From Saussurea involucrata (taxonomy: Eukaryota > Streptophyta > Magnoliopsida > Asterales > Asteraceae), in assembly GCA_033807775.1 (NCBI GenBank), contig CM066312.1, forward strand, positions 30,043,696-30,107,695: a DNA stretch of 64,000 bases. Reading direction: 5' to 3'. Numbering within the stretch: position 1 is the first letter of the stretch; the number at the start of each line of letters is the position of its first letter. The position numbers and the translations under genes were made by a program. This document shows positions 30,904 to 42,242 of the stretch, in pieces. The notes beneath the pieces were generated by a model, which saw only the letters and a list, made by a program, of their open reading frames with translations, was not told the origin of the DNA and ran no database searches.

Positions 30904-32547
30904 TGTACTATGAATCACCCCATTGATCAAATTCTTGGTGATCCAAACGTCGGCGTTCAGACTCGTCGAAGTTCAGGTAATATTTGTTTATATGTTAAGT
31001 TTATCTCGCTGATTGAACCAAAGAAAGTTGATGATGCCCTCAGAGATCCAAACTGGGTCAGTGCTATGCAAGAATAGCTGACTGAATTTGAAAGAAACAA
31101 AGTTTGGAATCTTGTTCCCAGACCATCTAACAAGTCAGTGATAGGCACTATGTGGGTCTATCGAAACAAGTTAGATGAATTTGGAACTGTAACTCGCAAC
31201 ATGGCTCGTCTAGTTGCTCAGGCATACAAACAAGAGGAAGGCATAGACTACGATGAAACCTTTGCCCCTGTGGCAAGACTCGAAGCAATTCGACTATTCC
31301 TAACATATGCAGTTCACAGGGACTTCAAAGTTCATCAAATGGATGTCAAGTCAGCGTTCCTAAATGGAGAGCTGAATGAAGAAGTCTATGTTGAACAACC
31401 TCTAGGATTCACTGATCCTAACCATCCAGGTCATGTTTATAAATTGGATAAGGCCCTGTATGGCTTAAAACAAGCACCTCGTGCATGGTATGACACTCTA
31501 TCCTCCTTTATCCTAATCGAAAAATTTGAGCGTGGTAAAATCGATAACACTCTATTTTTCAGGAAAGTAAAAGGTCATACCATTCTTGTTCAAATATATG
31601 TCGATGATATTATATTTGGTTCTAGTAACCCATCTCTTTGTGATTGATTCGCTAAAAGAATGAAATCCAAATATAAAATGAGCATGATGGGTGAGCTGAC
31701 ATATTTTCCTTGGACTCCAAATCAAGCAAAGTGACAAAGGCACTTTCATTCACCAAGGTAAGTACGTTAAAGATATGTTGAAGAAATTCAATCTTACTCA
31801 AAGTTCAGCAATGAAAACTCCTATGGCGCCTCCGCTGACACTTAACAAGGATCCTTCAGGAAAACCTGCTAATGTCACTGCCTATAGAGGAATGATCAGC
31901 TCTCTTCTCTATCTTACATCGAGTCGTCCTGATATTATGTATGCTACTTGTATTTGCGCACGATATCAATCGGAACCCAAAGAATCACATCTGATCGCTG
32001 TAAAGCAAATTTTTAGATATCTGAAGGGTACACCCAACCTAGGTCTTTGGTATCCCAAAGACTCAGGGTTCGATCTAACTGCCTATTCAGATAGTGACTT
32101 TGCAGGTTGCAAACTGGATAGAAAAAGCACCACAGGAGGCTGTCAGCTCTTGGGTGGAAAACTGGTAAGTTGGATAAGCAAGAAACAAAGTTAAGTGTCC
32201 ACTTCTACCGCTGAAGCTAACTATGTAGCTGCTGGAAGCTGTTGTGCTCAGGTCTTATGGATGAGAAATCAACTATTAGTCTATGACCTTCAGCTATCCA
32301 AAATTCCAATCTATTGCGACAGCACAAGTGCCATCGCTATAGCAAATAATCCAGTACTACACTAAACGACCAAACACATCGAGATCAGGTATCACTTTAT
32401 CAAAGATCATGTGATGAATGGTGGTATAGAACTTCACTTTATCCCTACTGACTTTTAGCTGGCTGATCTTTTTACCAAACCTCTTGAAGAGACAAGATTC
32501 AACTTTCTCATCAACGAGCTTGGCATGCTGAACCTTGAAGAATAGTT
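30904..32547 (+). pseudogene. E2 reverse transcriptase and RNase H
   Basis: RT: KVWNLVPRPSNKSV, MDVKSAFLNGELNEEVYVEQ, LYGLKQAPRAWYDTL, YVDDIIFGSSN. A TAG near 31075 and a TGA near 31644 interrupt it. The RNase H part (31775-32194 and on) has SRPDIMYATC, AYSDSDFAGCKLDRKSTTG and the C-terminal LADLFTKPLEETRFNF, ending near 32547. Further stops near 32193 and 32364. Confidence 0.85.
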
Positions 32548-32917
32548 CTTTAGTGGTTATGCATTATGTCAGTTATAAAAGAAATTCTATCTTCTTATTT
32601 ATCATCTAATCTATGAACAAAATGATTCGCTGATACAGAGGTATGTTTTTCTATTCCAAATCGCTGAAGTTTTCTTCAGTAAGATCTTATTAGTTGTAAA
32701 CTTTTTGTACTTGTAAATTTTTCATTGTACTTATATTTTTTCAACTTCCCCTGTAAACTGATTACGAAGTTTAATGAAAAGATTCAATGAAGTACTTTAC
32801 TCCATCAGTGCCCTAAAAACAGTAAATGGGACACGTATTTATGAGTCCTCTTTATCCTTATGTTTTTTAACTTAGCAATTTTCTTTTATTGCTTTGTCAT
32901 CACCAAATAGGGGAGAT
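32548..32917 (+). other. E2 3' UTR with deletion junction, and polypurine tract
   Basis: The first about 130 bp align to E1 8617-8484 and the rest to E1 about 3590-3347. The junction is near 32680. The tract aaataggggagat adjoins the LTR at 32918. Confidence 0.7.
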
Positions 32918-33896
32918 TGTTGATCTAAACCCTTCAGTGATTTGATGATGACCCTTAGAATCACTTAGTGAAAATTGTAAGTAAACATTATGTATCAGTG
33001 TTTAACCATCTATGAAAACATACTAAGTATGTTAAACATACTAAGTATGTTTAGTATCACTGATGGAAACATCTGTCCTTTAATTTATGCCTCAACGATA
33101 AATATACATCAGTGAGACCTGAGCCTGTTCAGTCTCGCTGATGATCGCTGAATGCTCATCATGTAATTGTTTGCTTATGATCCCTGAAGACTAGATTCAC
33201 GACAACAGAGTTCAAAGCTGAAATCAAAGACCAAGCCGACGAATGAGTGACTAAGTCTACTAGTGACCTGATGCGGATATCAGCGAAGCCAAGACTTGTC
33301 CAATTTACGCGATGCTTCAAGTAGAAGACTTCAGTGAGAGCTGACCTTTATCATTCCCTAATAAAGATCAACGTAGCGATCGCTGATCATGAAACCTGGT
33401 CTATAAGGAACATTTGTCTTATCCCCTTGCACGCTTTTGTACGATTTGTCAGAAGGACATGCCTTTGTCCAAGATCGTACAAACCACTCTGCCATCTACA
33501 CTGTTCATCATGCGGCCAAGAGCATGTTTGCAAAAGTTAAATTCATGCAACCAACCAAGTGCTGACACGTGTAAAGTCATACTGACACGCATTAAATGCA
33601 TGCAGTATAAATAGGAAGTTTTACTTCATTTTTGAAGTGCTCTTTCTTTCTATTCCTGAACTCTTAGTGCCAAGAAAAACTATCCTTAGCTTTTCTTAAC
33701 TTCTTTCATTCTTATTCTAAGTGCAAGAAATCTGTGTGATTCTCTTAGTTTGTTTATATTAGGTTTTATACTTAGTCTTATTCCGCAACTAACTGTAATT
33801 TGGTGATTATATCAATAAACAATTCAGAAAGATAAAAATTGCGTGTTTGTATTCAACCCCCCTTCTATAAACTTGTATAACCCTTTGGGACCAACA
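32918..33896 (+). repeat. E2 3' LTR
   Basis: 979 bp, with a small local repeat of the phrase taagtatgttaaacatac near 33025-33050 that is absent from the 5' LTR and partly explains the extra length. It points toward the host exon at 33936. Confidence 0.9.
33606..33613 (+). promoter_or_regulatory. E2 3' LTR TATA box facing the host exon
   Basis: TATAAATA, 330 bp upstream of the host ATG and in the same direction. It could initiate chimeric transcripts. Not shown. Confidence 0.5.
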
Positions 33897-33935
33897 AGGA
33901 ATAAGTTCCACTCTACTGCTCATACGAATTCAAGG

Positions 33936-34158
33936 ATGCTTAAACAAGAGGAAACGAGAGATGGAGGAAATGAGAAGCAAGCGGGAATGTTAATGGAGGA
34001 GAAAGAGCACAAAAGAGGAAATGAGAGATGGAGCGCCGCGATCGCTAATCTCTCTGATATATTTAACAATCTTGATTCCCTTGGGATCATACTCATCGAG
34101 AAAACGGTTTACGTGGATGAAGATACTTTGAAAAAAGGTTCTTTAATCTCCAATCAAG
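33936..34158 (+). CDS. Host gene exon 1, small coiled-coil-type protein (partial)
   Basis: ATG at 33936 opens 74 codons plus one base: a hydrophilic Glu/Lys-rich start, then SDIFNNLDSLGIILIEK and TVYVDEDTLKKGSLISNQ. It ends at caatcaag followed by the donor gtttgt. From memory, the V-Y-V-D-(E/D)-D-T-x-x-K-x-S-L segment begins a small plant-wide coiled-coil protein family whose next exon continues with a long helix. I cannot confirm this without a search. The next exon is not found in the window, so the gene is split by the downstream elements or truncated. Non-transposon composition and the splice site support a real exon. Confidence 0.5.
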
Positions 34159-34886
34159 GTTTGTTTCTGTAATTTCGAATCAGTCATTGCCTCTATAGAA
34201 CAACAAGTTGTCAAAATTTGAATAAAATTGATTTTTCTGGGCTTCGATTTTTTCTTGGTTGTTATGCTTTTGATAAGATTCAGCTTTATTTCATCGATTA
34301 AACCACACGGGTGTTGTGATATGTGATTTCAGTTGAGCCTCGTTTTAGTGTGTTGATTTGGTTGACTGAATTTAGTTTTTCAATCACTTTGAGCCACATG
34401 GTATTTCTTTATGCAAGTTTAATTGACTTAATTGGTGGGAAATTTCATGTTTGGATTAAATTGTAGCTCTATGATCCATGGGTACCAAATTCATGGAGAA
34501 GAAGTTAAAGGCAGAAGTTATGCCATATGATGAAATAAAGCATTGAAGAACATGTGTCCTTTCACACAACCACACAAAAGTAGCACCACAAGTCATCCTC
34601 GTTGGAGATCCTTTTACTCAAAATAGATACATATAAGTTTCATGGAGATGGTTATTTATTGAGTAGTAGTTTTTAGATCTTACAATTACTGCCAAACAAC
34701 CATTTACTTGGTTATTGTTTTCAGTGAATTAATTATATTCGGATATGAGTAATACTTACATATTATTACTTTTGAATTGCTTCTTACAAGACATGTTGAA
34801 TGTGTTAGGATTGTTAAATATTTAATTTGCCATTGCTGGTAGGTTTATTTCTACATTTAATGGTCCAGACTATTACTTAGGTTATT
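34159..34886 (+). other. Presumed intron 1 of the host gene
   Basis: T-rich, no ORF, begins with the gtttgt donor. No acceptor or second exon is recognised before E9 begins. Confidence 0.35.
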
Positions 34887-35145
34887 TGTTCTTGATAGTG
34901 TCACTGAATCTAGTGAGAGAAACAATCAAAGCATAAAATATATAGAGAGAAACTTGTCATCCATGTATTGCTTTCAAAGTGTTACAAGTTCTCAAATGTG
35001 GAAAGTTACATAAAATGTTCTAACATATGCTATTTATAGTAAGTCAAGACAAGCCCTTGACTTTACTATGCATTACAATACAAAATACAGTTTAAAGCAC
35101 ATAACTTTCACTAACTGCCTGATTACAACTAATAATGCTTCAACA
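34887..35145 (-). repeat. E9 3' LTR (left limit approximate)
   Basis: Ends ...gcttcaaca against the polypurine tract. The left end is placed at the TG of tgttcttgatag but could be a few bases away. About 259 bp. Confidence 0.5.
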
Positions 35146-35161
35146 TTCTCCCCCTTTGGAA

Positions 35162-36584
35162 TCAAGGCAGTAGTGGTCTTCTTCTTCTTCTAGCTCCAAG
35201 ATAAGTCTCAATTCTTCTCATAGCTTTCCTGAAGTTTATTCTGTCATCAATCTATGTCATTGCTCTAATCAGCAGAATCCTTGCAGTTGAAGGCATTCTA
35301 TTCTCTCCTCTTTCTTTGTCATTTTTATTCAACCTGTTTTCCAACTGAAGCTTCAACACCTTCAAAGTACCATCTGAATACTTAGCAATTTCACTGAATC
35401 TCAGAAATCTCTTGTCTCCTCTTTCATTTCTGTAAACCACTCCAAATCTGGTTCATTCAGCACAACATACAGTGGCATATGCTCTAATCCAGAAATCCTC
35501 TGATTTGGCTTCAGCATGTTTACTATAGGTTGATCACTTTCCAAGGCCAGTTGAAAGTCAAAGCACTGCACATACATAATATGTCTTCTAAGGAACCTAT
35601 TTATGGAATTCAAAGCAATTGTGATGTTCTCCCTTTTGATTGGAAGATCTCTGAAGTAGTTGTACATAATGTCGAAATCTTCTATCAGTAAGTGGCATAT
35701 ACCCCCTTTAGAGAATGTGTATGTCTTACAGTCTTGTCTTTGAACCACAAACACCGGATACCATAACCTGTAGAACTAGTTGGCATATACCTCCTTTATT
35801 GTAACAATCAACTTCTTACTTCTCACATACTGCACCTTCTGACATTTAGCCCTCATCATGTAGAGATACTCAAACTTGAATTCCTCCAATTGATCACTGA
35901 TAGCAAGAACTGCATTTGGATTTAACCTCCTGATGTAATGAGCAAACAGTCTCCTTTCATAATCCTCCAAGAAAGGTGTTCTCATTCTCACCAATCTAAA
36001 CCTTTCTTCAGCTTGGTTCAGTTGGGGTTGTCTTGAAGTGGAAGGGCCAGGTTGTGAAGAAGAAGGGTTGGATGGACCAACTTGGTTGGTATTAGGGTTA
36101 ACAGTTGGAAAGGTAGGTAATTTAGGTTCTTCTGGTTTTATTTCAGGTGATTCAGATATAACAGGTGTATTGGTTTCAGGTTGGGTTGGAATAGGTTGTG
36201 TAGTTTCAGGTTCAGTTGGTTTAGGTTGGCTTAGAGTTAGATTTTGAAAGTTCAAATAATTGGGATTTAATACGCCGAATCTCAATCTGAAGATCAAGAT
36301 TGACTTTCTTGTTATAATACAAATTTATCCCAATATTTTCATTTTCATCCACTAACTCTTCAATATACAAATTTAATTCAGAAATCTGTTTTTATAAATC
36401 CACAATTTAAAAGAGCAGAATCTAGATCAGGATATTTAGAAATAGTCTCATGAACAGACTTTTCTTTGACTAAATCTTCCGGTATTTCAGTCTTTATTTC
36501 ACCAGAATATATAGAGTTGTTTGAGCCAGGCTCTTTGTTTTCATTTTTCAAATTAACAGCTTCAGAATCTTTTGAAAACAACAA
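35162..36584 (-). pseudogene. E9 accessory protein relic (one module)
   Basis: Reading leftward: an acidic/Asn-rich part (36378-36584, including VHETISKYPDLDSALL), a Pro/Thr-rich linker (36000-36240), RLFAHYIRRLNPNAVLA, an in-frame TAG at about 35776, then the module: VVQRQDCKTYTFSKGGICHL, FDIMYNYFRDLP, CFDFQLALESDQP, PLYVVLNEPD, a frameshift near 35420, and FLRFSEIAKYSDGTLKVL. The Arg-rich C-terminus (YLGARRRRRPLLP) stops at 35162. Homologous to both modules of the E0 ORF. No known function. Confidence 0.65.
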
Positions 36585-36591
36585 ATTAAAT

Positions 36592-36852
36592 TCAATGTAA
36601 TAGAAAAATCAATAAAAGTCAAAGTCAAAGCAGTGTTAGTAGAAAGTCAATGTAATTAGGATTTAATACCTTGTAATGTCTAGGTATAAATAGGTTTTGC
36701 TTAGTTGTTAAGCAAGTGATTAAAGAGAGCTTATTTTGTAATATCTTAGAGAGAGATTATAGAGAGAGAAAATTCCCAGCTCTTATGTAATTCTAAATTC
36801 TTTAAAGATCAATGAGATTCAATGATTACCTAGTAGATCTGGTGTTCTAACA
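36592..36852 (+). repeat. E5 5' LTR (first ~40 bp missing)
   Basis: Aligns with 40358-40665 from its tcatgtaatag phrase onward. Ends gttctaaca. Confidence 0.8.
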
Positions 36853-36868
36853 TTTGGTAACAGAGCTC
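36853..36868 (+). promoter_or_regulatory. E5 primer-binding site
   Basis: tttggtaacagagctc, TGGTATCAGAGC with one change, at the LTR border. Confidence 0.7.
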
Positions 36869-38001
36869 AGGACTCGTACTTCAAAGAGATGTGACTTGTG
36901 AATACAACAGTTCAAAACTCGTTCTTCAAAGACAGCTGGCTTCTGAATAATTCAGTTCAGAACCCGTACTTCAATGATTCTGACTTCTGATCATATCAGA
37001 TCAAGACTCGGTCTTCACCGACAATGACTTCTGAATTTACTTTCAATCCTGGTAATTCAGAAATCGCTTTAATGTTTAAGGATATTTTGATCCAAGTCTT
37101 GTTATTTGTGCAGACTGTTTCAAGATAAGATCGTTTGCACATGTTAAGGGGGAGTTTATATGATTTTAAATCATTGTATCATGATTTGAGGGGGAGCTCA
37201 AACGTTTTTGATTGTAAGTATCTTCTGATCTTAATCTCTGATTGTTTGAAAGAAGAACGACTTTCAATCATGAAAATCGTTTTTTCTTAAATGTTCAAAC
37301 CACTTCTCTATTTCAAACATATTTTATGAATTTAGAAGTGTGATTTTAATTATTTTTCATGGAGATCTCGGTTCATTATAACATCAATTCTGATTGTGTG
37401 TTTCCAAAGATTAATACTTGTGTATTATCTTTTCTAAACTTTCAAGTATCCTTACACACCGGTACAGATTCTTATTGACTTTGTTATTACCATGTCTCAA
37501 AATGAAACAATTTTTCGATGGTAATACTCCCGTTTGTATTTCAATTTTTGTTGAGCATCAGACATTCTTTCAGCGTGAGAACTTAAACGTTTCATTTAAA
37601 GATTGTTTATATTTATTCATATAAACAAAATTCGAATTCTTTGATACCCTATTCCTTCATGATTATCTTACAAGATATTTGATCTGATTGATACATTGTC
37701 AGATTCTCAAAAAAGTCTTTCAAATTCATTTCATTCAATTCGATATCATTGTTTTGAGAAATTCTGCTACGTTCAAATGCTCGGATATTATTAATATTGT
37801 TGAGGAGCATACATTCAGATGACAATGTTATTCATACGATGAGATTCATATTTGTTCAAGCTAACTGTTGAACAACACAAATTTTTAGGACAAAATTTCA
37901 TGGGATCAGTGTGAGATCATAAAGAACTTCTATGGATTCACGTTAACCAGTGTTTCCTACCCAATAAGTTAACCTTGAGTGATTGAGGGGTGAGGGGTCT
38001 A

Positions 38002-38274
38002 TGTGATCCCATAATCAATCGACAATTCAAGTATATTGAGAGAGATCGAGATACGAAAGTCATCCTCATATTAGATTTTGTCTATGAAGTACATGAAGGA
38101 TAACACTCTCTCTCTCACACACTTAAGCTCTCAAATTGTGCCTCACTAACAAATGAGCCTCCTAACACTTTATATAGTCAAGCCCAAGGCCCACTAGGTG
38201 CTAAGCCCAAGCCCATTACAAACATAAGCCCTTCACAAAACTTTTATATATTTAGGACATTTTCGGTCCTAACA
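38002..38274 (-). repeat. E6 left LTR
   Basis: 273 bp, nearly identical to the right copy. Differences include the position of the ctctctct/cacaca run. Confidence 0.9.
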
Positions 38275-38730
38275 TTCTCCCCTAAAGTTTTGTAAAGCAA
38301 AATCATATCAATCTTCAAAAGCTTTAGCTCATCTTCCCATTGATTTTCTTGGAAAAACTTTAGTGATGCTTTTTCTTCGAATGAAGTCTAGGCTCCCCCT
38401 TGAAAGAAGCTCCTACTCTTCTAATTTTCAACCATGAAAAACCGGATTCGATGTGCGCCATAACCTCGACTGGATGCACGAGCACATCTTCAAAAAGTAG
38501 AAACTCAAGCTCGTTCCGATAAGCTCACAAGAAAGATAACGAGCGAGTTTTGAGTGACAAACCGACTGCAATCACAGTTTATAACAAAGAATCCGTCAAT
38601 GAACCGCGGGTTGAGTAGGAATTCGGCTTAAGAGCTTGGTTCGGATTTGCTTGAAGGAGGAAGCGTCATGTAGCACCCACGCTTTATGATCAAGTCCAAG
38701 AAAAATGTCCCCCTCCTGAGACTTAGCACT

Positions 38731-39003
38731 TGTGATCCCATAATCAATCGACAATTCAAGTATATTGAGAGAGATCGAGGTACGAAAGTCATCCTCATAT
38801 TAGATTTTGTCTATGAAGTACATGAAGGATAACACACACTCTCTCTCACACTTAAGCTCTCACATTGTGCCTCACTAACAAATGAGCCTCCTAACACTTT
38901 ATATAGTCAAGCCCAAGGCCCACTAAGTGCTAAGCCCAAGCCCATTACAATCATAAGCCCTTTACAAAACTTTCATATAATTAGGACATTTTCGGTCCTA
39001 ACA
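38731..39003 (-). repeat. E6 right LTR
   Basis: 273 bp, same length as the left copy, few substitutions, so a recent insertion. Confidence 0.9.
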
Positions 39004-40357
39004 GTCTACATCAAAGAGTGCGGGAGATAACTCATCCAGTTGAGTAATCTCATTGTGCTGAGGTAAAATGTAAATGAGAGTTTGGGTAGAAGTGAGCGGT
39101 TTAAAAACAGAAAGAGGGTGTGAGAACAGAGTTAAAAGAATAAGAGAACTCTGCACCAACCACTTTCTGAGTCGAGTAGTCACATTACTGATTGGTTCAC
39201 ATTCTTTGGTGACCATCATTGAAACAGGCAATTAGCCCATGCCAACTCTTGTTTTAACCCCACCAGCTACTCATTTCTTTCTCAACAAAGAAATGTTTCA
39301 ATTTTTCTTGGGGACGCAACATATAATCTATCTAATCTTCACTCGGAAGATTTGGATATTGAAATAGAAGGAAGTTTGCCCCACCTTCGCACTTCGATCA
39401 TGCACATTGAGTCCGTGGAAAACTTGTAGTTGTCTCAATAGTTTACACACTTTGAACCTGATAAAGCATAAGTTGCTTCAATCATTTCTTACACATGCAC
39501 GTACACACAAGGAATATGTTTTCTTGTTTTGACGTTCATAGAAATTCCTTTGCATTTTATGATGATTGAATGGAAGCCCTGGAGAAGTGAACATCAAAAA
39601 GCTCCTTTCCAAAGTACATCCATTGTACTAAGTAGCTCTGTGCTACTTACATGAATTTTAACTAATTCATATGTTGTTCAGGGTTACCACATTCATTCTA
39701 TCTAAATTTTAAAAGATTCGGATTTATATCTTTTGGAATTGACGATTATTCATATCAAAAGGAGGAGAATGTTAGTGGTGAACAAAGACAGTGATGATAT
39801 TAAAAAGAGTTTTGATGATCATGATGCTCACAATCGTCAAAAATGGGGAGAAATAACATACTGAAGAAAAGGGGAGATATATCAATCAAAGATAAAGGGG
39901 GAGAAATAGTATATACAGATGAAAAGGGGAAATAATTTGATTGATTCAATTTCAAGATAAAGAGAATTTTTGTCAAAGTCAAGAAGCTCGAGAGAACAAG
40001 ATAAAGATGTTTCGAGATGATTCGAGGGAGATCGATGTTCAAAGATTGTTATTAGTTCAAAGAGATGAAGATACAAAGTTCAAGATACCGTTTAAAGAGT
40101 TTGAGTTCATAGCTGCAAAGAACTGAAATTCGCGTTCAAGACTTGATGACAATTTATTGAAGATTATATTCAAGAAGATTGACTTTACAAAGAGAAAACA
40201 AGGACTTTTCAAGTTTGATTGAAGATCCTTCAAAGCTTGAAAGTTTGAAGATTGCCAGAGCTTCAGAGTTTAAAGCGGTCAGAGTTAAAGTTCTGAAGAT
40301 CAAGGGCTGAAGACTGCTACTATATTTTTTTTTAATCTTGAATCCAAAGGGGGAGAT

Positions 40358-40665
40358 TGTTAGGGTATTATATTGTATTCAAAATTTGTTGTGAAGTCAT
40401 GTAATAGAAAAGTCAAGAAAAGTCAAGAAAAGTCAAAGTCAAAGTAGTGTTAGTAGAAAGTCAATGTAATTAGGATTTAATACCTTGTAATGTCTAGGTA
40501 TAAATAGGTTTTGCTTATTGTTAAGCAAGTGATTAAAGAGAGTTTAATTTGTAATATCTTAGAGAGAGATTCTAGAAAAAGAAAGTTCCCAACTCTTATG
40601 TAATTCTAGATTCTTTCAAGATCAATGAGATTCAATGATTACCTAATAGATTTGGTGTTCTAACA
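40358..40665 (+). repeat. E5 3' LTR
   Basis: 308 bp with TATAAATA at 40499-40506 and short tandem gtcaagaaaa units near 40400-40440. Confidence 0.85.
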
Positions 40666-41197
40666 ATAGATCTATCAAACTCATTCGGATTACATCATCC
40701 AAAAAGGGTGTGTTTGACCGAAAAGGTCAAGAACAAGAAATGGTTTGCAATAGAAAACAACAATAACAAATGAAGTGAAGATGGAAACCAAAAACTTAAT
40801 TGGAAAACAAACTTGAAAATTAAAATCAACGGATTGCAATTGAAACAAATAGCAAAAATAAGATGAAACTGTGGTGTTGATTGCTATACAAAAAATCGAT
40901 TACTTTACAAATAGTAAAGAGATGAAACATGTGGTACCACATAGATGAACAACCATGGTTTAAATTGGCTTTCATAACAAGACAAAAAACAAAATTGGGA
41001 GAAGATTGGATTGAGAAATTATTGAAGATGATCAAAATTGGGAGATTGAAATCGATAAAACCTTACTATAGGTGCATTCGATCGGAGAATGATGGAGATT
41101 GAAAGAAAAAATTGAAGAATGAAGAACCCTAATCGTATAATTATATGGTACAATGGGACTGAATCGTCGTTTGGGAGGATGGATCTATGTGAAGCGT
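40666..41197 (-). other. Possible host 5' UTR / promoter-proximal DNA, minus strand
   Basis: On the minus strand, 41190-41050 reads like a plant 5' UTR (tagggttcttcattcttc, then CT-rich sequence) with gtaaggttt, a donor-like site, near 41065. No coding exon follows. The 5 bp agcgt at 41193-41197 is the left target copy of E10. Confidence 0.25.
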
Positions 41198-42142
41198 TGT
41201 AACACCCTCGAATTGGGAAAGAGAAACTAAATAAATTTTTCGATAATACATCCAAAATAATAGGATTTCTCCCTATAATCCAATAAGGGAAATACCTCAA
41301 ATTAAAATCAACGATTAACCTCAACAATATATATACTCAAGTCTCAATACAAAGGCTAAGTTCACATCGGGTGTTACTTAAACAATTCACCTCTCGAGCA
41401 CATTACTAGCACACGACCTTTCGCAGTGTCACTAGAACTACTCCCAACCTGAACCTGTTGCACATGCCGACAAATAAAAAGGTTAGGCTAACGCCTAGTG
41501 AGTTCAAGAGTTTATAACATGATTTAAATAATTCTTTGAATGAAAGTTTGCGACATAAATTATGATTTCTAAAAGAGGTTATGAAAGGATGTAAACGACT
41601 CATTTTCCAATGCACACAAAATCTATGAGAAAAATTCCCAAAATGTATAAAGCGTTTTCCAAAATGAATTCCAATCCCAACTCACTCAAAACATGAACAA
41701 ATCTATATTATGAGAAACCTTCAAATACGGTTGATGACATAATACTCAACCCATAAACCATGGAAGAACAATTCGTATGAATATAATATTTCACCAAAAA
41801 CATGATACGAACCAATACTCATGCGAACGTAAAATGTAATGAAGTCCAAATACCATAAATATGGAAATGAACTGCTTCATTCAAACTTTAATATACGTGG
41901 AGGGAAATCCAATATTAAAGTCACCAATTGCAGTCAATCGTACAAGACCAACGATAATAAAACCAAGGACATTATAGTATCCAAAATAATGTTGGCCGAC
42001 AACGGGGGAGACCCGTATCCATTGAGAGTGGAGGAACACAAAAGTATGCCACTCATACAATGTTAATCGTATGACACTTCACGACATAAAATCCCAAGTG
42101 TCCATACGACTCCTTTCAAGACACACCCAAAGAGACAGCTGA

Positions 42143-42242
42143 TTTTTTTTGAAGGGTATCCAAGGACATTGCCCCGACTAATCCCAGGAAAGGTGAGGCA
42201 ATTGCCCCAGCTGCTAAAGCGTGCAGCCCTGAGTTTATCCAC
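42143..42242 (-). mobile_element. SINE-like insertion (5'-truncated) in the E10 3' LTR
   Basis: About 100 bp with a T8 run on the plus strand (a poly-A tail on the minus strand), flanked by 14-bp copies aaagagacagctga (42129-42142) and aaagagagagctga (42243-42256). The other E10 LTR has a single uninterrupted copy near 48710. The 3' part cctgggattagtcggggc resembles the 3' region of Au-type plant SINEs, from memory. Too short to retain pol III boxes. Confidence 0.7.

Larger units (their letters stand above)
24259..33896 (+). mobile_element. E2: Ty1/copia retrotransposon, same family as E1, accessory gene missing
   Basis: LTRs of 961 bp (24259-25219) and 979 bp (32918-33896) begin TGTTGATC and end GGACCAACA. 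Flanking 5-mers are gggaa and aggaa (one mismatch). Order: gag, protease, integrase, RT, RNase H, polypurine tract. A 1.57-kb insertion splits protease (27778-29346). Many stops are present. Relative to E1 it lacks about 4.9 kb after RNase H, including the whole accessory cassette. Confidence 0.9.
34887..36591 (-). mobile_element. E9: truncated copia-type element carrying an accessory gene
   Basis: The left end is a short LTR, polypurine tract (minus strand aaagggggagaa) at 35146-35157, and an accessory-gene relic. The right side is cut where the E5 LTR begins. No pol is visible. Layout (accessory stop directly beside the polypurine tract) matches E0. Confidence 0.6.
38002..39003 (-). mobile_element. 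E6: 1.0-kb TRIM-like element inside E5
   Basis: Two 273-bp LTRs (38002-38274 and 38731-39003, TGTGATCCC...GGTCCTAACA) flank 456 bp without an ORF. Perfect target copies GTCTA at 37997-38001 and 39004-39008. A polypurine tract (minus strand ctttaggggagaa) beside the left LTR sets the orientation. The sequence beside the right LTR (agtgctaagtctcagg) is not an initiator-Met PBS. Size and lack of coding match terminal-repeat retrotransposons in miniature. Its 3' internal part resembles that of E7 (cccccttgaa, gatgtgcg phrases). Confidence 0.88.
36592..40665 (+). mobile_element. E5: non-coding LTR retroelement, 5' LTR truncated
   Basis: LTR remnant 36592-36852 and complete LTR 40358-40665 (308 bp, TGTTAGGG...TTCTAACA). 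PBS at 36853-36868, polypurine tract aaagggggagat before 40358. The internal about 3.5 kb holds no ORF over 90 codons but has several purine-rich gggggag tracts (near 37150 and 37190). Interrupted by E6. It shares internal sequence in the same relative orientation with E7 (39004-39660 against 61190-60730). No target duplication can be tested because the left end is missing. Confidence 0.8.
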
